Positions 7,180 through 12,265 of a DNA stretch of 12,265 nt are shown here, in pieces. The stretch is from Betaproteobacteria bacterium. Its GTDB lineage: Bacteria > Pseudomonadota > Gammaproteobacteria > Burkholderiales > SG8-39. The notes under the pieces are model-generated. The model did no database searches. It worked only from the letters and a program-made list of their open reading frames with translations, and was not told the origin of the DNA. Made by a program: the position numbers and the translations under genes. Position 1 is the stretch's first letter. Every line of letters starts with the position of its first letter. The stretch lies in contig VBCT01000028.1 in the NCBI GenBank assembly GCA_005882235.1, positions 1 through 12,265 of the forward strand. The letters are read 5' to 3'.

Positions 7180-8427
7180 ATGCATTGGTTCACCGCAGTC
7201 TTTCTCGCTGCGATCGCCCTCACCACGGTCGTGCGTTTGTGGCTTTCGCGGCGCCACATCCGGCATGTTTTGGCGAACAGCAACTCCATTCCAGCAGAGT
7301 TCGAGGGACGCATCGCGCTCGCGGCGCACCAGAAAGCGGCGGCCTACACCATCGCCAAAGCGCGACTCGGACTTTGGGAAACGCTCACCGCGCCGGTACT
7401 GCTGCTCGCATTCACTCTGGGCGGCGGACTGCAGTTCATCTCCGAGGCTTGGGGGCGGGTGTTGGAATCCGGCGGTTACGCCCACGGCATCGCGCTGATC
7501 ACTTCGGTGGTGCTTATTTCCAGCGTGATCGATCTCCCCTTTGCTCTCTATCGCACCTTCGCGATCGAAGCGCGCTTCGGGTTCAATCGCACCAGCCTGG
7601 CGCTGTTTCTCGCCGACTTGGCGAAGCAGGCGATGCTGGGGACATTGTTGCTGATCCCGCTCGTTTTCTGCTTTCTGTGGCTCATGGCAAGAACGGGGGC
7701 AATATGGTGGGTGTATGCGTGGGCAACCTGGGTTGCATTCAGCCTGGTCGTTCAATTCCTCTACCCGACCATTTTTGTGCGCTGGTTCAATAAATTTACG
7801 CCGCTCGAGGATGCGAGCCTGCGCAGCCGCATCGAGGGCTTGCTCACCAGATGTGGATTCCGCTCCCGGGACCTGTTCGTGATGGACGGCTCGAAGCGCT
7901 CGAGTCATGGCAACGCCTATTTCACCGGCTTCGGCGCGGCCAAGCGCATCGTTCTCTTCGACACGCTGGTATCGCGCCTCGCCCCGCCCGAGATCGAGGC
8001 GGTGCTCGCCCATGAGCTGGGACATTTCTCGCGCCGTCACGTGTGGAAGCGCATGGGCTTCGCGTTCGCCGCGAGTCTCGGGATCCTGTGCTTGCTGGGA
8101 TGGCTGATCGGGCAGGAGTGGTTCTACGCGGCGCTGGGCGTGCGCTCCCGGAGTACGGCGATGGCGCTCGTGCTGTTCTTCATGGTCGTACCGGTATTCA
8201 GCTTTCTGCTGCAGCCGCTCGCAAGCCTGTATTCGCGCCTCCACGAATTCGAGGCGGACGCCTACGCGGCGAGAGTTGCCGACCCCCGCGACCTCGTGCG
8301 CGCCCTGGTCAAACTCTACGAGGACAACGCGGCGACGCTCACCCCGGACCCTTTGCACTCGGCCTTTTATGATTCACATCCGCCGGCGACGGTGCGCATC
8401 GCGCGGCTGCAAACCCTACAGACCTAG
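7180..8427 (+). CDS. M48-family (Ste24-like) zinc membrane metalloprotease
   Basis: Inner-membrane zinc endopeptidase related to eukaryotic CAAX prenyl protease Ste24. Bacterial substrates are largely unknown, and a role in membrane-protein quality control is inferred. The 415-residue product has hydrophobic segments near 4-23, 68-88, 103-125, 147-170, 175-196, 292-312 and 327-350, matching the seven-helix Ste24 plan. The zinc site is HELGH (278-282) with the third ligand E356 in the ExxxD motif HEFEAD (355-360). Further conserved pieces are GNAYFTGFG (244-252) and SHPPATVRI (399-407). The start chosen is the ATG giving MHWFTAV. An in-frame ATG at 7150 would add ten residues without helping the family match. 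The next gene follows directly, and its ribosome site overlaps this gene's stop. Confidence 0.93.
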   Translation: MHWFTAVFLAAIALTTVVRLWLSRRHIRHVLANSNSIPAEFEGRIALAAHQKAAAYTIAKARLGLWETLTAPVLLLAFTLGGGLQFISEAWGRVLESGGYAHGIALITSVVLISSVIDLPFALYRTFAIEARFGFNRTSLALFLADLAKQAMLGTLLLIPLVFCFLWLMARTGAIWWVYAWATWVAFSLVVQFLYPTIFVRWFNKFTPLEDASLRSRIEGLLTRCGFRSRDLFVMDGSKRSSHGNAYFTGFGAAKRIVLFDTLVSRLAPPEIEAVLAHELGHFSRRHVWKRMGFAFAASLGILCLLGWLIGQEWFYAALGVRSRSTAMALVLFFMVVPVFSFLLQPLASLYSRLHEFEADAYAARVADPRDLVRALVKLYEDNAATLTPDPLHSAFYDSHPPATVRIARLQTLQT

Positions 8428-8437
8428 GAGGCGAAAC

Positions 8438-8767
8438 ATGTCGACGCTCGCTGGAAGGAAATGCAGGCCCCTGCCCGCCGGGACGCCGGCCCTCGCTCGC
8501 GCGCGAATCGATGCGTTGCTCTCCGAGGTGCCCGGCTGGACGTACGACGGGAAGGCCATCGCGAAGAGCTGGTCGTTCAAGAACTATTACGAGACCGTCG
8601 CGTTCGTGAACGCGGTTGCCTGGCTCGTCCACCGGGAGGACCATCACCCGGAAATGAGCGTCAGCTACAATCGCTGCCGGGTGGAATTCAGCACGCATTC
8701 GATCGGCGGGATCTCCGAGAACGATTTCATCTGCGCGGCAAAAATCGAAGCTCTGGCGTCGATTTGA
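8438..8767 (+). CDS. 4a-hydroxytetrahydrobiopterin dehydratase (pterin-4a-carbinolamine dehydratase)
   Basis: Dehydrates 4a-hydroxytetrahydropterin so that the cofactor can be recycled, classically after phenylalanine hydroxylase (phhB/PCD). Some bacterial members are thought to act in molybdopterin metabolism instead. The 109-residue protein has the signature HREDHHPE (65-72) with the active-site histidines H69 and H70, the tryptophan-containing VPGW (31-34), and VEFSTHSIGGISENDF (82-97) with a conserved histidine at 87. The first 20 residues are a basic, variable extension. The start is fixed by a perfect AGGAGG at 8426-8431, 6 bases before the ATG, which lies across the TAG of the peptidase gene and implies one transcript. 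No phenylalanine hydroxylase gene is in the window, so I leave the symbol blank. Confidence 0.93.
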   Translation: MSTLAGRKCRPLPAGTPALARARIDALLSEVPGWTYDGKAIAKSWSFKNYYETVAFVNAVAWLVHREDHHPEMSVSYNRCRVEFSTHSIGGISENDFICAAKIEALASI

Positions 8768-8784
8768 TCGCGCTGCCGCGGGCG

Positions 8785-9708
8785 CTAGGTCGATGCGCCT
8801 GCAAGTGCAGTGAGCAGCAATAGAAGCAGCCACACCACCAGGGCACGCCAAACCAGACCGATCGTGCTGTCCAGGTGTCCGCTATCGGCCGGGTCGCCCA
8901 CGCCGAGCTCGGGCCGTTCGACGACTGCTCCTCCCGCGAGGATCGGCATCCCGAGCCTCACCCCGATCGCCCCGGCTCCACTCGCAAGGACGATTCCGAG
9001 CGCGGGATCCGGCCAATTTGCGGCCTGCGTGCGCCAGCAGTACACCGCATCCTCGAAGTCGCCCACGACCGCGAAAGCGGCCGCAGTGAAACGCACCGGC
9101 AGCCAGTCGAGCGCGGCGAACGCGCGGCGCGCAAAATGGCTGAAGGGCTCCAGCTCCGGCGAGGTTCTTTCGCCCCAGCGGCCGTTTAGGAACATCGAAA
9201 GCCGATACAAGATCGCCCCAGTCGGCCCCGGCAGGAGCACGAACCAGAAAACCACCGCGAAGACGTAGCGGTGCGACGAGACCAAGGCCTCTTCGATGGC
9301 CAGGCGCGTGATCGCCTCGCGGTCCAGACCGGCGCAGCTCGCGTGGCGCCAGACCGAGAGGGTGGCGCGCGCTTTTTCGAGATCGTTCTCCTTCAGGGCG
9401 AGGCTAATGGCGGTGAAATAGTGGCTGCGCTGGCGAAATCCCATCGTGAGATAGAGTGCAGCGACGTTGAGCACGAGCGCAAGCAGAGGGTGCGCGCGAT
9501 ACGCGGCCGCATAGACGAGCCAGGCACCGAGCACGACAGGCAGTACCGCAATCACCCAGGCGATGACGCCTTGCCGAGTTTCGCCGGCGTTGAAAAACCC
9601 CTCGAGGAACGTCGCGTAACGCGCGAGGAGCGAGTACAAATAGCGGCGATCGGCAAGCGGACGCCACTGCTCGAGGAGGAGCGCCGTGACGAGGGAAAGC
9701 AGGCTCAT
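8785..9708 (-). CDS. CobD/CbiB-family (AmpE-like) membrane protein
   Basis: Membrane protein of the CobD/CbiB-AmpE superfamily, 307 residues. True CbiB makes adenosylcobinamide phosphate in cobalamin synthesis, while AmpE is a membrane protein linked to beta-lactamase induction. Hydrophobic segments lie near 48-69, 74-90, 148-170, 205-217, 236-262 and 283-304. Superfamily pieces are the region KENDLEKARATLSVW (106-120), LDREAITRLAIEEAL (128-142), FWFVLLPGPTGAILYRL (154-170) and LDWLPVRFTAAAFAVVGDFE (200-219). The DP..HPV..G segment expected near the N-terminus of CbiB is absent, and the EN..D motif of CbiB is replaced by SSHRYVFA (144-151). A role in cobalamin synthesis is therefore doubtful. 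It follows the Nudix gene by 28 bases and is probably in the same operon. No strong ribosome site is visible. Confidence 0.85.
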   Translation of the reverse strand: MSLLSLVTALLLEQWRPLADRRYLYSLLARYATFLEGFFNAGETRQGVIAWVIAVLPVVLGAWLVYAAAYRAHPLLALVLNVAALYLTMGFRQRSHYFTAISLALKENDLEKARATLSVWRHASCAGLDREAITRLAIEEALVSSHRYVFAVVFWFVLLPGPTGAILYRLSMFLNGRWGERTSPELEPFSHFARRAFAALDWLPVRFTAAAFAVVGDFEDAVYCWRTQAANWPDPALGIVLASGAGAIGVRLGMPILAGGAVVERPELGVGDPADSGHLDSTIGLVWRALVVWLLLLLLTALAGAST

Positions 9709-9736
9709 GGCTTTGGAATCGTGACGGGCCGGACAA

Positions 9737-10345
9737 TCAGCCTTTCAGGAAGGAATGCAAGTTCATGAGCATCCCGGCCGTCGCTCCCCAGATGTAGTAC
9801 TGTCGGTACGGTATGGCGTAGTAGCGGCGCTCGCGGCCTTCGTGTACGACGCTGTTGCGCTGGTGATTGACGGGATCGAGGAGGAACTCCAGAGGCACTT
9901 CGAACACTTCGGCCACCTCGAAATCGTCCGGCCGCAGCTCAAGGGGCGGGGTCACGAGGCCGACCACCGGGGTTACCCGGTAGCCGGTCACCGTCACATA
10001 CGTGGGCAGTTCTCCGAGCACTTCCACCCGCTCTGCCGCGAGACCGATCTCCTCTGCGGCCTCGCGTAGCGCCGTTTCTGCGGCACCTGCATCCCCGGGC
10101 TCGGAGCGACCACCGGGGAAGCTGATTTGTCCGGCGTGGTCGTTGAGGTGCGCGGTACGGCGCGTAAACAGGACCGTCAGCCCGTTTTCACGCCTGACCA
10201 CCGGCACGAGCACGGCTGCCGGCAGGATCTCTCTATCACTGCGCCAAAGGTGGCCGTCTCCAGAAGTCACCGGCCCGATCGTTCTGGGCTCGGCAAAACG
10301 CGAGCGCAGCCACAGTTCCTCAGGCGCCGAGACGGGTGAATTCAT
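9737..10345 (-). CDS. Nudix hydrolase, CoA pyrophosphatase (NudL) type
   Basis: Predicted cytoplasmic Nudix hydrolase that splits coenzyme A or its derivatives into 3',5'-ADP and 4'-phosphopantetheine, a housecleaning role. The 202-residue product has the segment upstream of the Nudix box that is characteristic of the CoA subfamily, LFTRRTAHLNDHAGQISFPGG (59-79 as a whole). The Nudix box itself follows, with the core REAAEEIGL (94-102). The first half of the box (GGRSEPGDAGAAE) is one residue longer than the general Nudix consensus, with D85 near the usual glutamate position. I believe this is normal for the CoA group. The C-terminus retains YYAIPYRQYYIWGATAGML (175-193), typical of this group. 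The start is an ATG giving MNSPVSAPEELW. It leads a probable two-gene operon with the CobD-family gene. Confidence 0.92.
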   Translation of the reverse strand: MNSPVSAPEELWLRSRFAEPRTIGPVTSGDGHLWRSDREILPAAVLVPVVRRENGLTVLFTRRTAHLNDHAGQISFPGGRSEPGDAGAAETALREAAEEIGLAAERVEVLGELPTYVTVTGYRVTPVVGLVTPPLELRPDDFEVAEVFEVPLEFLLDPVNHQRNSVVHEGRERRYYAIPYRQYYIWGATAGMLMNLHSFLKG

Positions 10346-10536
10346 TTGACGAGCGCAAATTTCCGGCCCTCATTCTACGCGGCAGCGGTGCCGCGATCAC
10401 GGCGGGAGCAGGAATTGCATTCGACCGCGGCGGGAGCTATTCTACCGGCGGCCGGAATAGATTCTCCGGCATGGGCGTTTATGTTTGCAAACCGCGGGAG
10501 GCGGTGCCCGATTCAGGACCTTTTCAAGGAGAACCG
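10346..10536 (+). promoter_or_regulatory. 191-base divergent intergenic region with candidate promoter
   Basis: This gap separates the Nudix gene (minus) from the small exported protein (plus). On the plus strand, TTGCAT (10415-10420) and TATTCT (10438-10443) are 17 bases apart and form the best sigma70-like pair, though only the TTG core and four of six -10 bases match. Its start near 10450 would leave a leader of about 87 bases. That leader would retain part of the imperfect inverted repeat TATT-CTA-CCGG/CCGGAATA (10438-10456). A ribosome site AAGGAG at 10526-10531 ends the region. On the minus strand, TAGAAT (10372-10377) lies 27 bases before the Nudix start, but it lacks a good -35. I see no further small gene with support. 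Confidence 0.35.
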
Positions 10537-10782
10537 ATGAAGATTCGTTTTGCAGTATTGTTTGGCGCGCTCATGCTCGCCAGTGCCTCCGCGTTGGCCT
10601 TCCATTGCCCCGCGGACATGAAGAAAATCGACGCGGCGCTGGAAAAGAACCCGAAGCTGTCGGCGCAGCAGATGGCCGATGTCAAGAAATTCCGCGCCGA
10701 TGGCGAGGCCCTGCACAAGGCGGGCAAGCACCAGGAATCCGTCGACACGCTCGCCAAGGCGATGAAGATCCTGGGTATTTGA
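10537..10782 (+). CDS. Small exported helical protein of unknown function
   Basis: I do not recognise a named family. The 81-residue protein has a clear Sec signal peptide: MKIR, then the hydrophobic core FAVLFGALMLASASA, then a cleavage site after ALA (residues 19-21), leaving about 60 residues starting FHCPADM. The mature part is lysine-rich and helical, with a single cysteine (C24). Its second half (about 54-79, GEALHKAGKHQESVDTLAKA and on) has the spacing of small and alanine residues seen in one tetratricopeptide-type helical hairpin. A periplasmic location is likely. The cysteine is two residues into the mature part and lacks a lipobox, so it is not a lipoprotein. The start is set by AAGGAG at 10526-10531, 5 bases before the ATG. 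The gene stands alone between a candidate promoter and a strong terminator. Confidence 0.85.
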   Translation: MKIRFAVLFGALMLASASALAFHCPADMKKIDAALEKNPKLSAQQMADVKKFRADGEALHKAGKHQESVDTLAKAMKILGI

Positions 10783-10800
10783 CCTGCGCTTCCGGAATGC

Positions 10801-10830
10801 AAAAACGCCGCGGCAGGCCGCGGCGTTTTT
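10801..10830. terminator. Strong bidirectional intrinsic terminator
   Basis: A perfect 13-bp stem, AAAAACGCCGCGG (10801-10813) with CCGCGGCGTTTTT (10818-10830), encloses the loop CAGG. There is a T run after the stem on both strands, so it can stop transcription from the small exported-protein gene (ending 18 bases before) and from the convergent proline iminopeptidase gene (ending 16 bases after). Confidence 0.95.
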
Positions 10831-10846
10831 GTTTGCCCTCCCCGAG

Positions 10847-11827
10847 TCAGCCCGTGAGCGAAGGCGTGCGCTTGAAGCGCTGGGTGGCGTCGACCAGCGC
10901 GCCGAGAATCCCCGGCTCCCACGCGGAATGCCCGGCGTCAGGCACGATCTGGAACTCGGCCTGGGGCCAGGCCCGATGCAGCTCGTGCGCGGATACGAGC
11001 GGGCAAACCATGTCATAGCGCCCCTGCACGATCACTCCCGGGATGTCGCGGAGCCGGTGCGCATTCTCGAGCAGGGCGTTTGTCTCCAGAAAAATGTCGT
11101 TCAAGAAATAATGCGCCTCGATCCGCGCAAGACCCAGGGCAACGACATCCCCGGCAAAATACGCCACGGTCTCGGGACTGGGAAGCAGAGTCGAGCAGGA
11201 TCCCTCGTAGACGCTCCAGGCGCGCGCAGCAGGCATGTGGACTGCGGGATCGGGGTCGATCAATCGGCGGTGGTAATTGCGGAGCAGATCGCCGCGCTCC
11301 CCACTGGGGAGGAAGCCCGCGAATTTCTCCCAAGGCTCAGGAAACACCCCGCGCAGGCCGTAGAGAAACCACTCGATCTCGCTTCTGCGGCAAAGGAAGA
11401 CTCCGCGCAGAATCAGTGCGAGGCAACGCTCCGGGTGCGCCTCCGCGTAGGCGATCGCCAGCGTGCTGCCCCAGGAGCCCCCGAACACGACCCAGCGTTC
11501 CACGCGCAGATGCGCGCGCAAAGTCTCCAGATCTGCGACCAGATGCGGTGTGGTGTTGTCGCGCAGCTCCCCGAGGGGGGTGGAACGCCCCGCCCCCCGC
11601 TGGTCGTACACGATGATGCGGTACGCACCGGGGTCGAAAAAACGCCGGTGCTTCGGCGTGCTCCCCGCACCCGGGCCTCCGTGCAGGAAAACCGCGGGGA
11701 TCCCGCGCGGATCGCCGCTCTCCTCCCAGTACATCGAGTGCACCGCATCCAGGCGCAGCATGCCGCTCGCGCGCGGCTCGATTTCCGGAAATAGGCCCGG
11801 GACCGCGAAACTCGCCAACTCGCCCAT
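10847..11827 (-). CDS. pip: Proline iminopeptidase (alpha/beta hydrolase, S33)
   Basis: Cytoplasmic serine peptidase that removes N-terminal proline from peptides. The 326-residue product is of normal length for the monomeric family. The oxyanion-hole motif HGGPGAG is at 49-55, the YDQRGAGRS strand-loop at 74-82, and the nucleophile elbow GGSWGS at 116-121 with S118. The acid D272 is in GRYDMVCP and the catalytic base H300 is in AGHSAWE. E208 (SVYEGS) and E237 (RIEAHYF) match the glutamates that bind the substrate amino group in this family. The start is the ATG giving MGELASF, 6 bases after the stop of the upstream quinone oxidoreductase gene. A short AGAGG lies only 3 bases before it, so translation may depend on coupling to the upstream gene. 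A bidirectional terminator follows. Confidence 0.96.
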   Translation of the reverse strand: MGELASFAVPGLFPEIEPRASGMLRLDAVHSMYWEESGDPRGIPAVFLHGGPGAGSTPKHRRFFDPGAYRIIVYDQRGAGRSTPLGELRDNTTPHLVADLETLRAHLRVERWVVFGGSWGSTLAIAYAEAHPERCLALILRGVFLCRRSEIEWFLYGLRGVFPEPWEKFAGFLPSGERGDLLRNYHRRLIDPDPAVHMPAARAWSVYEGSCSTLLPSPETVAYFAGDVVALGLARIEAHYFLNDIFLETNALLENAHRLRDIPGVIVQGRYDMVCPLVSAHELHRAWPQAEFQIVPDAGHSAWEPGILGALVDATQRFKRTPSLTG

Positions 11828-11833
11828 GAGCCT

Positions 11834-12265
11834 CTACGGGATCAGGATGGTCGATCCGGTCGTCTTGCGCGCTTCGAGGTCGCGCTGCGCCTGCGCCGCG
11901 TCCTTGAGCGCATAACGGTGGTTCACTTCGATCTTCACTTTTCCCGAGAGGACGACGTCGAACAGGTCCTTGGCGGTGGCGAGCAGATCGTCACGCTTGG
12001 ACGTGTGGGTCACCAGCGTCGGACGCGTGACGTAAAGCGATCCCTTTTGTGAAAGCACCGTAAGTTCGAATGGGGGTACCGCCCCCGACGAATTGCCGAA
12101 GCTCACCATCAATCCGCGCGGCTGCAGGCAGTCGAGCGATCCGGTGAAGGTGTCTTTTCCGACCGAGTCGTACACCACCGGCACACCCTTGCCGCCGGTG
12201 AGCGCTTTCACGCGCTCGACGAAATTCTCCTTGCGGTAGTTGATGCAGTGGTGCGCGCCGTGCGC
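11834..12265 (-). CDS. NADPH:quinone oxidoreductase (zeta-crystallin type), C-terminal part
   Basis: The 3' 143 codons of a medium-chain dehydrogenase/reductase gene whose start lies beyond the right edge of the window. The visible part begins inside the nucleotide-binding fold (AHGAHHCINYRKENF) and continues GGKGVPVVYDSVGKDTF, then GLMVSFGNSSGAVPPFEL, then LFDVVLSGKVKIEVNHRYAL and DAAQAQRDLEARKTTGSTIL at the end. These are the typical C-terminal blocks of the Qor family, which reduces quinones one electron at a time with NADPH and lacks catalytic zinc. The reading is open to the edge with no in-frame stop, so it is partial rather than broken. It precedes pip by 6 bases in a probable operon. 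The family is sure, but the physiological substrate is not. Confidence 0.93.
   Translation of the reverse strand, partial: AHGAHHCINYRKENFVERVKALTGGKGVPVVYDSVGKDTFTGSLDCLQPRGLMVSFGNSSGAVPPFELTVLSQKGSLYVTRPTLVTHTSKRDDLLATAKDLFDVVLSGKVKIEVNHRYALKDAAQAQRDLEARKTTGSTILIP

Noticed and set aside
7177..8358. Open frame of 393 codons on the minus strand opposite the M48 peptidase
   Set aside because: It is a shadow of a gene with intact catalytic motifs; its composition is dominated by Arg, Glu, Gln and His.
8768..8784. Possible terminator in the 17-base gap between the pterin dehydratase and CobD-family genes
   Set aside because: The gap is too short, shows no stem of useful length and has no T tract on either strand.
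10336..10536. Upstream extension of the small exported-protein frame to an ATG at 10336
   Set aside because: It would bury the signal peptide inside the protein and overlap the Nudix start. The ATG at 10537 has AAGGAG at the right distance.
1..12265. A novel multi-gene defence, mobile or secondary-metabolite system
   Set aside because: Every substantial gene belongs to a familiar housekeeping or widespread family. No integrase, transposase, repeat array or composition shift was seen.

Overview
The window is a stretch of ordinary, gene-dense, high-GC chromosome from a proteobacterium, most probably a betaproteobacterium. The reasons are the betaproteobacterial style of the Rho N-terminus, the rho-rpmE order, the oligoribonuclease / M48 peptidase / pterin dehydratase block, and the CoA-type Nudix plus CobD/CbiB-family pair. 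The lineage is inferred from familiar gene order and protein character, not from a search. No tRNA, rRNA, insertion sequence, CRISPR array or phage gene was seen, and codon usage looks even throughout.

Layout. (1) Bases 1-1713, plus strand: rho (termination factor) with a 90-base leader, then rpmE (zinc-binding ribosomal protein L31) with its own sigma70-like promoter in the gap and a strong UUCG-loop terminator after it. (2) Bases 1752-6579, plus strand: a membrane glycosyltransferase of the ArnT/PMT type, overlapping by 4 bases with pgi (glucose-6-phosphate isomerase), then a 68-residue DUF6494-type protein and a GlcD/D-lactate-dehydrogenase-type FAD oxidoreductase. (3) Bases 6576-7121, minus strand: orn (oligoribonuclease), convergent with the FAD enzyme and sharing the palindrome CTAG as overlapping stop codons. 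(4) Bases 7180-8767, plus strand, divergent from orn: a Ste24-like M48 membrane peptidase, then a pterin-4a-carbinolamine dehydratase whose Shine-Dalgarno lies across the peptidase stop codon. (5) Bases 8785-10345, minus strand: a CoA-pyrophosphatase-type Nudix hydrolase followed by a CobD/CbiB/AmpE-superfamily membrane protein. (6) Bases 10346-10830, plus strand: an intergenic leader with a candidate promoter, a small exported helical protein of unknown function, and a 13-bp bidirectional terminator. (7) Bases 10847-12265, minus strand: a proline iminopeptidase preceded in the same operon by a quinone oxidoreductase that runs off the right edge.

How the genes fit together. Most are housekeeping: transcription termination, translation, RNA turnover (Orn), glycolysis/gluconeogenesis (Pgi), redox metabolism (FAD dehydrogenase, quinone reductase), peptide end-trimming (Pip) and nucleotide sanitation (Nudix). 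The less explained parts are the glycosyltransferase-pgi coupling, the DUF6494 protein in front of the FAD oxidoreductase, the CobD-family protein that has lost CbiB hallmark motifs, and the small exported protein. I found no convincing sign of a novel defence, mobile or biosynthetic system.
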